A DNA stretch of 5,070 bases from Candidatus Sulfotelmatobacter sp. (lineage in GTDB: Bacteria; Acidobacteriota; Terriglobia; Terriglobales; Acidobacteriaceae). The position numbers and the translations under genes were made by a program. The stretch covers positions 1 through 5,070 of the forward strand of contig JASHRB010000276.1 of NCBI GenBank assembly GCA_030037575.1. Reading direction: 5' to 3'. Under the pieces are notes generated by a model that made no database searches, was not told the origin of the DNA, and saw only the letters and a program-made list of their open reading frames with translations. Below, piece after piece: positions 1 to 5,070 of the stretch; within the stretch, counting starts at the first letter, position 1; the number at the start of each line of letters is the position of its first letter.

Positions 1-120
1 GAGCCGCTCTTTGAAGTTCTACTGTTTCCCTGGGCAGCGACCGATCGCGCCGTGCGCGCGAACTGCCTGGCGGCCATTGCATTATCCGTTCTATTGCTTG
101 CCAGGCTGCTTGTGACTTGA
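1..120 (+). CDS. C-terminal end of an unidentified, probably membrane-anchored protein (5' end outside window)
   Basis: Frame 1 is open from the first base to a TGA at 118-120 and encodes 39 residues. The last 19 or so residues (about 21-39, starting ANCLAAIALS) are strongly hydrophobic apart from one Arg, like a C-terminal transmembrane helix. They follow a short, more polar stretch (WAATDRAVRAN). This composition suggests an integral membrane protein of the cytoplasmic membrane, but no family motif is visible and I cannot name it. It converges with the DsbA-like gene, with only 12 bases between the two stop codons and no clear terminator between them. A reverse-strand frame is also open across most of this stretch, so coding on the plus strand is inferred from the hydrophobic tail and the tight convergent spacing. 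It remains a modest call. Confidence 0.4.
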   Translation, partial: EPLFEVLLFPWAATDRAVRANCLAAIALSVLLLARLLVT

Positions 121-132
121 ACCTTCGATCGC

Positions 133-741
133 TTACTGATTCATCATCGCATCAATCAACTGATAGAGTTGGCTCGGCTCTTTCATCTCCACATAAGGCC
201 GGCTGGGGTTCCGGCTGCCGACGATGTATACGGTTGGAGTGTGATCGAGCTTGATAGCCTTGCCGATATCGCGATCGGCGTTCACCTCGGCCGCAAACTT
301 GCCCTGCGGATCAACCACAAAGGGAAAGTCAAGCTTGTGTTGAGCAGCAAATCGCTCGGCATAGCCGCGTAAATTCTGGGGAACGATCTCGAATTGGTTG
401 GCAAAAATATAATCGCGGAACTCGTCGCCCAGCGGTTTCGAGATGGAATCGAAATAGCGCGCCATGACGGCCGCATCGTAGGACCAGTTGTGCATGGGCA
501 GCGGAAAATCGTGACGCACTAAAGGAATTCTATAGGTCTTCGAGGCCTGCTCAAGGATTGGCGAGACGCGCCGGCATTGCGGGCACTGGAGATCCTCGAA
601 CACCACAATGGCCACGGACGAGCCTTTGGGCGGGCGCAGAACCGGATTGACTGCCTCATCGGCTGCGTAGCTTGAAGAGGCGGCCAGTGACCATGCCGCC
701 AGCAACCACACACCAAAGCGACCGCGAAGTGAACTTTTCAT
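133..741 (-). CDS. Secreted DsbA-like thioredoxin-fold protein (CPQC motif)
   Basis: This is a predicted periplasmic thiol:disulfide oxidoreductase of the DsbA/thioredoxin-like superfamily, the type that forms or shuffles disulfides in exported proteins. Numbering here is from the upstream GTG (206 residues). Residues 5-30 form a Sec signal peptide: basic MKSSLRGR, hydrophobic VWLLAAWSLAA, and a likely cut after SSSYA. The thioredoxin core begins near SSVAIVVFEDLQ, with the redox motif CPQC at 57-60. The helical insert typical of DsbA-like folds follows, then HTPTVYIVG (171-179) with the cis-proline at P173. CPQC differs from the CPHC of classical E. coli DsbA, so the redox potential may differ. 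The ATG at 741 is preferred to the GTG at 753 because it gives a compact signal peptide and because a promoter candidate would start transcription near 750. Neither start has a good Shine-Dalgarno sequence. The physiological partner is unknown, and no DsbB or VKOR gene is visible. Confidence 0.9.
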   Translation of the reverse strand: MKSSLRGRFGVWLLAAWSLAASSSYAADEAVNPVLRPPKGSSVAIVVFEDLQCPQCRRVSPILEQASKTYRIPLVRHDFPLPMHNWSYDAAVMARYFDSISKPLGDEFRDYIFANQFEIVPQNLRGYAERFAAQHKLDFPFVVDPQGKFAAEVNADRDIGKAIKLDHTPTVYIVGSRNPSRPYVEMKEPSQLYQLIDAMMNQ

Positions 742-756
742 GATGGACTTCACTTA

Positions 757-785
757 ATGGTAAACGAAGCGCTTGCGTCTGTCAG
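757..785 (-). promoter_or_regulatory. Candidate sigma70-type promoter of the DsbA-like gene
   Basis: Read on the minus strand, CTGACA (785-780; 5 of 6 matches to TTGACA) and TACCAT (762-757; 4 of 6 matches to TATAAT) are separated by exactly 17 bases. Transcription would start near 750, only about nine bases before the ATG at 741 and inside the alternative GTG at 753. This is a pattern match only. The boxes are good for a GC-rich genome and lie in the right place, but acidobacterial promoters are not well calibrated. Confidence 0.45.
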
Positions 786-803
786 GTGAGATGAGCATGC
801 GCC

Positions 804-817
804 TGCACGGAGGTGCA
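804..817. repeat. Short inverted repeat TGCAC-GGAG-GTGCA in the divergent intergenic region
   Basis: A perfect 5-base inverted repeat with a 4-base spacer lies between the divergently transcribed DsbA-like and SH3b-protein genes. It sits just upstream (about 19 bases) of the promoter candidate for the former. It could be a regulator half-site pair or a small hairpin, but five-base repeats occur by chance. The plus-strand gene has a TATAGT at 861-866 that could be a -10 box, but no acceptable -35 was found at 16-18 bases upstream. Confidence 0.25.
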
Positions 818-870
818 TCGGGCATAAACTTTCGCCGCGGAAGAGCCCCGGGCAACGCGCTATAGTGGAA

Positions 871-1971
871 ATGAAAGCTGAGCTGTTTCTTCGGATGGGT
901 TTTGCGGAATTGACCCCCCAAAAGCCGAGTCTCGGAAAAACCAGCAAGACGCCTCCTCGGCCGGTTTGTCGTGCTCTCGTTTGTGTGCTTTCTGCCCTTT
1001 GCTCTTTTGGTTTCTCGGCTTGTGGCCGCAGCGGACATCGTGTTCTCGAAGTGAATTACGTCTCCGCAGCGCAGGCTACGCTGCGCGATCAGGTGGCCAC
1101 CATTTACAACCGGGTGGGCACGGTAAAAAATGGAGAGCGCGTCGACGTACTGGACCATGAAAAGCGCTTCGCGCGGGTACGCACCAGCGGAGGGCTTGAA
1201 GGATGGATAGAAGACCGCTACCTGGTCAATCAGCAAATCTACGATCAGGTGCAAAAGCTGGCGCAAGCAAATCGGAATGATCCCGTGCAGGCTCCCGGCA
1301 TCCTGCGCAACGATACCAATCTGCACGTCACGCCCGGCCGAGAGACCGAGCATCTCTATCAACTTTCGGCGGGCGCGAAGGTCTCCTTGCTGGAGCGGGC
1401 CACGGCGGAAAGGCAAACCGCCACAGTTTCGGTTGAAACGCGGCCGGGAGGCAAGACCCCGGCGCCGGTTCTCGAAGACTGGTGGCTGGCGCGTGACGCT
1501 CAGGATCAGGTGGGATGGGTGCTGGCGCGGATGGTCGACATCGATATCCCGTTGGACGTTGCGCAATACGCCGAGGGCCAGCGTTTCGTCGCGGTATTTG
1601 TGCTCGATCAGGTTCGCGATGAAAGCAAAGAAGGAGCCGACAAGCGTGTGCCGCAGTATCTGTGCGCGCTCACGGAACCGCACGAGGGATTGCCTTTCGA
1701 CTTCGACCAGATCCGAGTCTTCACCTGGAATGTGAGAAAGCACCGCTACGAGACCGCCTATCATGAGCACGGATTAAACGGCGAGCTTCCCATCACGCTG
1801 ACGACGGAGAATTTCGAAAAAGAAGGAAGGCTGCCAGTTTTTGTTGTTCGCGTGCGGGGAAACGACGGCAACCTGGTAGAGCGAAAATACAAGCTCAACA
1901 CGCCGATTGTGCGGAGGGTGCTGGAGCCGGGCGAAGCAAATTCAGCGGCGCCGCGGCGACGAAGGAGATAG
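871..1971 (+). CDS. Exported SH3b-domain protein, probable lipoprotein
   Basis: Numbering is from the upstream GTG at 865 (368 residues). A hydrophobic run (ALVCVLSALCSFGF, 37-50) ends in F-S-A-C at 50-53, an acceptable lipobox, so the mature protein probably starts as a lipid-anchored C53. Residues about 63-121 form a bacterial SH3 domain (SH3_3 type): YVSAAQATLRDQ, then TVKNGERVDVL, then the closing GWIEDRYL. A second SH3-like unit spans about 145-226 (TNLHVTPG, LSAGAKVSLLE, DQVGWVLARMVD). Residues 235-350 are a beta-rich domain that I cannot assign, with RVFTWNVRKHRYETAY and LPVFVVRVRG as landmarks. The protein ends in five arginines. SH3b domains commonly bind peptidoglycan or proteins in the envelope; the exact role here is unknown. 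The start is uncertain: GTG 865, ATG 871 and ATG 895 are all in frame, none has a clear Shine-Dalgarno, and the early ones leave an unusually long N-terminal extension. Confidence 0.82.
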   Translation: MKAELFLRMGFAELTPQKPSLGKTSKTPPRPVCRALVCVLSALCSFGFSACGRSGHRVLEVNYVSAAQATLRDQVATIYNRVGTVKNGERVDVLDHEKRFARVRTSGGLEGWIEDRYLVNQQIYDQVQKLAQANRNDPVQAPGILRNDTNLHVTPGRETEHLYQLSAGAKVSLLERATAERQTATVSVETRPGGKTPAPVLEDWWLARDAQDQVGWVLARMVDIDIPLDVAQYAEGQRFVAVFVLDQVRDESKEGADKRVPQYLCALTEPHEGLPFDFDQIRVFTWNVRKHRYETAYHEHGLNGELPITLTTENFEKEGRLPVFVVRVRGNDGNLVERKYKLNTPIVRRVLEPGEANSAAPRRRRR

Positions 1972-1989
1972 CCCGAATATGCCCTCGCC

Positions 1990-2008
1990 GGTCTTCGATA
2001 GCGAAGCC
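1990..2008. terminator. Small hairpin in the convergent gap, possible shared terminator
   Basis: CTTCG (1993-1997) pairs with CGAAG (2002-2006) around an ATAG loop. GG (1990-1991) can extend the stem against CC (2007-2008) if T1992 is bulged out. It fills most of the 39-base gap between the convergent SH3b and DUF1223 genes, which is where a bidirectional terminator would be expected. No T-tract follows on either strand, so it is not a classical intrinsic terminator and may only be a stem that protects the 3' ends. Confidence 0.35.
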
Positions 2009-2010
2009 AG

Positions 2011-2814
2011 CTAGTCCTTAACCATAATCGAAGCCGCCCCGACAATTTGCCGGCTCTTTTTCTGCCGCACAAAAACGATGACGTGAAGGTTTGCGACCGT
2101 CCAGTGGCCATTGAACTTCACGAATTCCTCTCCCCCGAAAGAGTCGCCGCCGCTGGCTTGCGCATTTCCGATCTTGTGCAAATAGCGCAATGTAGCCGTG
2201 TGGTTGAGTTGGTGCCCGGCGTTTTCGCCGCGGTTCACAGCCGAGTGCAAACCATCTTCGGTCACTGCCAGCCAGACTTCCGCTTCATCATGGGCCACGT
2301 CTCCCGTCAGTTTCCCAACAGAAATATTGAAGCGGGCGCCTTTCGCCTCGCGGCTTTGCTGAAGAATGGTGATGGGTGTTTTCGCCAGGTGAGCCGCATC
2401 TTCAATGGCAATGACTGCATCGTTCGGACTGTCGCCCACGAACTGCGACTGTCCATCCACCACGAGTTCGGGCGTGTAGGGATCTTTCGGGATGAGGCTG
2501 GTATAGACCTGCTGGCGTTCGGTCCACGACGGCGATGAAAAAGGATCCAGCCATCCATCGCGGTTCCAATAATCCACGTGCTCTTCCAGGGGAATGATCT
2601 GCGCCGAAGCCACCGGCTGTTCGGACTCCAGGCGCTGCAACAGCAAATCCGCCGGCGGGCACGAGGAACATCCTTCGGAGGTAAACAATTCAACCACGAC
2701 GGGTCGGCGGGCCCAGTCCGAAGACGAACTCTGCGCAAGGGCCCGATTTGAAGTCCCGGCGCAAAGCAACCACAGGACCCAAGAACCGGCCGCAATGCCG
2801 GAGGGCAACTTCAT
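2011..2814 (-). CDS. DUF1223 secreted thioredoxin-like protein (CSSC motif)
   Basis: This matches the DUF1223 family (Pfam PF06764), secreted proteins with a thioredoxin-like fold and no settled function. Numbering is from the upstream GTG at 2838 (275 residues). The family hallmark is VVVELFTSEGCSSCPPAD at 47-64, with the CSSC pair at C57 and C60 followed by two prolines. HVDYWNRDGWLDPF at 87-100, ERQQVY and YTPELVVDGQ follow in the expected order. The C-terminal half (from about 155) is a beta-rich domain ending in VGAASIMVKD. A signal peptide runs up to NRALA, with a cut before QSSSS (35/36). Three starts are in frame: GTG 2838, ATG 2835 and ATG 2814. The last gives the most typical signal peptide (MKLPSGIAAG) and is used here. 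None has a clear Shine-Dalgarno. It lies downstream of the aminotransferase gene in the same direction, at 60-84 bases depending on the start, so co-transcription is possible. Confidence 0.9.
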   Translation of the reverse strand: MKLPSGIAAGSWVLWLLCAGTSNRALAQSSSSDWARRPVVVELFTSEGCSSCPPADLLLQRLESEQPVASAQIIPLEEHVDYWNRDGWLDPFSSPSWTERQQVYTSLIPKDPYTPELVVDGQSQFVGDSPNDAVIAIEDAAHLAKTPITILQQSREAKGARFNISVGKLTGDVAHDEAEVWLAVTEDGLHSAVNRGENAGHQLNHTATLRYLHKIGNAQASGGDSFGGEEFVKFNGHWTVANLHVIVFVRQKKSRQIVGAASIMVKD

Positions 2815-2898
2815 TGGCGAATGGAACGAAAGCATCACAGGAAGTTTTGGAGTCCGGGAATTGTTGCAAATGCTGCGCGGCGAACTCCGGCCAGTAGT

Positions 2899-4119
2899 TT
2901 AGCAGTAAAAGTCCGCGATGCTCGAGACCACCCAGCGCTGTTCTTCATCCTTCAGTTCGGGGAACATGGGCAGAGCGAGGACTTCTTTGGCTGCGCGTTC
3001 GGCTTCGGGAAAGTCTCCTTCACGGTATCCGAGGTAAACGAAACAGGGCTGCAAGTGCAGGGGAATGGGATAGTAAACTTCCGTTTCGATCTTTCGCGCC
3101 GCCAGGAACTCGCGCAGTTCGTCGCGACGATAGGCGCGAACCACGTACTGATGAAAGACATGAAACGCCTGAGGCACGCTGCGGGGAATCTGAATGGGGC
3201 CTGAGCCGCCGTCTTCCTGCCGAGAGGTCAGCCCGGCGTCTGCGAACAGTTGATGGTAGAACGCCGCGCGCCGTCGTCTCGCGGCGTTCCATTGGGCAAG
3301 GTATTTCAACTTGACGCAAACCACAGCCGCTTGCATGGCGTCCAGGCGGCAGTTCCCGCCAAACTCTTCGTGGAGATATCGGCCGGGGCTGCCGTGATTG
3401 CGAAGACGTCGCATATGCGCGGCCATTTCCGGGTCATTTGTCGTGACGATTCCGGCTTCACCGTAGGCGCTGAGATTCTTGCTGGGATAAAAGCTGAACG
3501 CGGCTGCCATGCCCATCGATCCGGCGCGGCGCTCTTCGTTTTTATTTCCCCAGCGTGCGCCAATGGCCTGGGCTGCATCCTCGACCAGCCTGAGCCGAAA
3601 TTCATCGGCTAGTTTCCGCAACGAGCCCATATCTGCGCATTGCCCGTAGAGATGGACCGGGAGCAGCGCAAGGAGCTTGTCGCGCTTCGCCGAGCGCAGG
3701 AAAGATTCGACGCGCGCCGGGTCGAGATTGAATGTGCGCGGGTCGATATCGGCAAATACCGGACGAGCTCCAGCGCGCACGATGGCGCTGGCTGAAGCAA
3801 AGAAGCTGAAAGGTGTCGTGAGAACCTGATCGCCGGGTCCTACGGCGGCCGCCGTGAGAGCGAGCCATAGTGCATCCGTGCCGGAAGCGCAGCCCACTGC
3901 TTCATCGGCCCCGCAAAAGCCCGCGAGCACGCGCTCGAGTGCTTCGACTTCAGCCCCGAGGATGTAGTGCTGCGAAGCGCAAACGCGCGTGACGGCATCG
4001 AGCACTTCCAGGCGGACTTGATGGTATTGTCGGCGCAGATCGAGCAGCGGGACAGACGGCGGGGACTTGCGCCCCGGTTCGCTCGCGACTACTCCACAGG
4101 ATCGAGTTTTCACCGACAT
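2899..4119 (-). CDS. DegT/DnrJ/EryC1/StrS family PLP-dependent sugar aminotransferase
   Basis: This is a cytoplasmic pyridoxal-phosphate enzyme that transfers an amino group, usually from glutamate, to a keto-sugar nucleotide used for surface polysaccharide or glycan synthesis. Numbering is from an upstream TTG at 4194 (431 residues). The family start VPLLDLRRQY is at 48-57. GCASGTDAL (101-109) is the cofactor phosphate-binding turn, and VEDAAQAIGA (204-213) carries the Asp that pairs with the pyridine nitrogen (D207). SFYPSKNLSAYGEAG (234-248) holds the Schiff-base lysine K239. FGGNCRLDAMQAA and EVYYPIPLHLQP complete the pattern, so the active site looks intact. Members usually have about 360-400 residues, which favours the ATG at 4119 (406 residues) over the TTG; the extra 25 residues match nothing in the family. 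A candidate extended -10 lies just before the ATG. The motif set resembles the WbpE/EryC1-type branch, but the sugar substrate cannot be read from sequence alone. Confidence 0.94.
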   Translation of the reverse strand: MSVKTRSCGVVASEPGRKSPPSVPLLDLRRQYHQVRLEVLDAVTRVCASQHYILGAEVEALERVLAGFCGADEAVGCASGTDALWLALTAAAVGPGDQVLTTPFSFFASASAIVRAGARPVFADIDPRTFNLDPARVESFLRSAKRDKLLALLPVHLYGQCADMGSLRKLADEFRLRLVEDAAQAIGARWGNKNEERRAGSMGMAAAFSFYPSKNLSAYGEAGIVTTNDPEMAAHMRRLRNHGSPGRYLHEEFGGNCRLDAMQAAVVCVKLKYLAQWNAARRRRAAFYHQLFADAGLTSRQEDGGSGPIQIPRSVPQAFHVFHQYVVRAYRRDELREFLAARKIETEVYYPIPLHLQPCFVYLGYREGDFPEAERAAKEVLALPMFPELKDEEQRWVVSSIADFYC

Positions 4120-4133
4120 CGCCGCCAAACCCG

Positions 4134-4142
4134 ATTGTAACA
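4134..4142 (-). promoter_or_regulatory. Candidate extended -10 promoter element for the aminotransferase gene
   Basis: On the minus strand the sequence reads TGTTACAAT: the hexamer TACAAT matches TATAAT at 5 of 6 positions and is preceded by the TGn of an extended -10 element. No good -35 box lies 16-18 bases upstream, which is typical of extended -10 promoters. Transcription would start near 4127, about eight bases before the ATG at 4119. That agrees with using that ATG and not the TTG at 4194. This is a pattern match only. Confidence 0.35.
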
Positions 4143-4365
4143 AGACCCTTCGCCGACAGGATGAGCCAAATACAAGTTCTGCTGCGGCGGACAAACATTA
4201 CTGATTTCCATAGATCGCTTCCAGAAATAGAGTGCTCATGGCCGGGGATAAGGAAACACCACCTAAACAACTGCCTGAAAACACGATATTTACATGCGAA
4301 AGGTTTTGGAATGTCACCTGCACAGTGAGAACGCGATCCGTAGGGTTTCTGTCGAGCCTGGTTCC

Positions 4366-4380
4366 GTGCAAGCCTTGCAC
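4366..4380. promoter_or_regulatory. Perfect 15-base palindrome, possible operator upstream of the TonB-dependent receptor
   Basis: GTGCAAG and CTTGCAC form an exact 7-base inverted repeat around a single C (4373), about 40 bases upstream of the receptor start. The one-base centre disfavours an RNA hairpin, although a 5-base stem with a 5-base loop is possible, and fits a site for a dimeric DNA-binding protein. Its right half contains TTGCAC (4375-4380), which could act as a weak -35 box with TAAGGT (4397-4402) 16 bases downstream. A protein bound here would then block or modulate the promoter. Which regulator binds, if any, cannot be told. Confidence 0.35.
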
Positions 4381-4410
4381 TGTCTACGGCTCAGAATAAG
4401 GTTCGATTCT

Positions 4411-4416
4411 GGAGGG
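4411..4416 (+). promoter_or_regulatory. Strong ribosome binding site of the TonB-dependent receptor gene
   Basis: GGAGGG lies five bases before the ATG at 4422 and is an almost full complement of the 16S rRNA 3' end. It fixes the start of the receptor gene and contrasts with the other genes of the window, none of which has a recognisable Shine-Dalgarno. Confidence 0.85.
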
Positions 4417-4421
4417 TCTGT

Positions 4422-5070
4422 ATGAAGCAGCGCGCGATGCGTTTTGCGGTTCTGGCCGTGAGCTTGGGGCTGGTCTGTTCATTTGCCCTCGTTTCTCCTG
4501 CACATGCTGACAATCTCTATGCAAGTATCCGAGGAACCGTGGTTGACCCTTCCGGCGCCGTCATACCCGACGCCATGCTGACCGCAACGGATCTCTCTAC
4601 CGGCCTCCGTTACACCACCACCTCAAGCAAGGATGGTTTGTTCTCGTTCCTCCAGTTGCCGATTGGCGACTACTCCGTCAGAGCCGAAAAAACTGGTTTT
4701 AAGTCGTTCAGCGCCGGGCACATTCACCTGGATCTTGACCAGGTCTTCAGCCTGAAGGTGGCGATGGAATTGGGCGCGACCACAGAGACAATTACTGTTG
4801 AAGCCAATCCTGCCCAGGTTGAAACCACCAACATGCAGCTAGGCAATACAGTTTCGAGCAGCACCATCGTTGACACGCCGTTGAATGGCCGCAACTGGAC
4901 CGAGCTGCAGCAGCTTGAACCAGGCGTGGTTGGTTCCTCGGATCGATTTAGCAACGGTGCGGCGGGCGGCGCCTACTCCACAAATGGCGCGGAGACCCAG
5001 CAGAACTCGTTCCTGATTAACGGCACCGATACTAACGACATTGCACTAAACGTGCCTTTGATCATCCCCA
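4422..5070 (+). CDS. Oar-like TonB-dependent receptor, N-terminal part (3' end outside window)
   Basis: The reading frame is open from the ATG at 4422 to the window end, giving 216 complete codons. Residues 1-29 are a Sec signal peptide (MKQRAMRFAV start, hydrophobic core, likely cut after SPAHA). Residues about 33-115 form a carboxypeptidase-regulatory-like domain (PF13620 type): IRGTVVDPSGAVIPDAML, then SKDGLFSFLQLPIGDYSV, then KTGFKSF. ETITVEA leads into the plug domain, where TPLNGRNWTELQQLEPGV (152-169) and QQNSFLINGTDTND (194-207) are typical of Oar/Cna-B-like outer-membrane receptors. The missing part should be a 22-strand beta-barrel; such proteins usually have about 1000-1200 residues. 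They take up large substrates such as glycans or peptides, or help with surface assembly, using TonB energy; the substrate here is unknown. The start is secure because of the strong ribosome binding site. Regulation may involve the palindrome at 4366-4380. Confidence 0.93.
   Translation, partial: MKQRAMRFAVLAVSLGLVCSFALVSPAHADNLYASIRGTVVDPSGAVIPDAMLTATDLSTGLRYTTTSSKDGLFSFLQLPIGDYSVRAEKTGFKSFSAGHIHLDLDQVFSLKVAMELGATTETITVEANPAQVETTNMQLGNTVSSSTIVDTPLNGRNWTELQQLEPGVVGSSDRFSNGAAGGAYSTNGAETQQNSFLINGTDTNDIALNVPLIIP

Larger units (their letters stand above)
4120..4421. other. Divergent non-coding region between the aminotransferase and the TonB-dependent receptor
   Basis: About 300 bases separate the preferred start of the aminotransferase from the receptor start. 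The region holds an extended -10 candidate for the minus-strand gene, a perfect palindrome and the receptor's ribosome binding site, each listed separately. The middle (about 4200-4350) is more AT-rich than the flanking genes, and I see no convincing gene, RNA or repeat there. A 60-codon minus-strand frame (4380-4198, GTG start) lacks a Shine-Dalgarno and any recognisable feature. A weak TTTACA -35-like hexamer in the stretch GATATTTACATGC has no good -10 partner on the plus strand. Confidence 0.6.

Noticed and set aside
754..1770. A 338-codon open frame on the minus strand, ending one base before the DsbA-like gene
   Set aside because: It lies antisense to the well-supported SH3b gene over most of its length. 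Its product is rich in Arg and His with no domain, and it fills the divergent promoter region. Long antisense frames are common at this GC content.
2047..2538. A 163-codon plus-strand frame opposite the DUF1223 gene
   Set aside because: It is antisense to a gene with clear family motifs, has no recognisable domain and no ribosome binding site. It is a shadow frame.
4120..4194. N-terminal extension of the aminotransferase to a TTG at 4194
   Set aside because: The extra 25 residues match no part of the family, TTG is a rare start, there is no Shine-Dalgarno, and an extended -10 candidate lies inside this segment. The ATG at 4119 is preferred, though not proven.
4198..4380. A 60-codon minus-strand frame in the non-coding region, just upstream of the aminotransferase
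   Set aside because: It starts with GTG without a Shine-Dalgarno, has no recognisable feature, and starts inside the palindrome. Non-coding is the simpler reading.
4724..4954. A 76-codon minus-strand frame inside the receptor gene
   Set aside because: It is antisense to a well-supported receptor coding region with typical signal peptide, regulatory-like and plug motifs.
1..5070. Search for a CRISPR array, transposase, tRNA or rRNA, toxin-antitoxin pair or defence cassette
   Set aside because: No direct repeat series, transposase motif, clover-leaf sequence or small gene pair was seen on either strand. The genes belong to ordinary envelope and metabolic families.

Overview
The window looks like a chromosomal piece of a moderately GC-rich Gram-negative bacterium. 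It most resembles Acidobacteriota of the class Terriglobia (the Koribacter / Sulfotelmatobacter type of soil organism). The basis is family knowledge, not a search. The gene at the right edge is an Oar-type TonB-dependent receptor with an N-terminal carboxypeptidase-regulatory-like domain, a class greatly expanded in these bacteria. The 368-codon SH3b lipoprotein-like gene also resembles proteins I associate with that phylum. Four of the five well-supported genes carry export signals, so the content is mostly envelope-related.

Layout from left to right: (1) the last 39 codons of a plus-strand gene with a hydrophobic C-terminus (1-120). (2) A minus-strand secreted DsbA-like thioredoxin-fold protein with a CPQC motif (133-741), convergent with the first. 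(3) A short divergent region with a good sigma70-like promoter for the DsbA-like gene and a small inverted repeat. (4) A plus-strand exported or lipoprotein-type protein with one clear and one probable bacterial SH3 domain (about 871-1971). (5) A 39-base convergent gap with a small hairpin. (6) A minus-strand secreted DUF1223 protein with a CSSC motif (2011-2814). (7) Upstream of it and in the same direction, a DegT/DnrJ/EryC1/StrS PLP-dependent sugar aminotransferase (2899-4119). (8) A divergent non-coding region of about 300 bases with an extended -10 candidate and a perfect 7+1+7 palindrome. (9) The 5' part of the TonB-dependent receptor gene (4422 to the window end), with a strong GGAGG ribosome binding site.

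The genes do not form one obvious pathway. The aminotransferase and DUF1223 genes may be co-transcribed. The two CxxC proteins and the SH3b protein would act in the periplasm or at the envelope, and the receptor in the outer membrane. The aminotransferase is cytoplasmic and would make an amino sugar nucleotide for surface glycans, but no other sugar-pathway gene is visible. I find no mobile element, CRISPR array, RNA gene or defence system. I do not think the window holds a clear new system. The most notable points are the two periplasmic CxxC proteins close together, the uncharacterised C-terminal half of the SH3b protein, the lone aminotransferase, and the apparently Shine-Dalgarno-less, short-leader starts of several genes.
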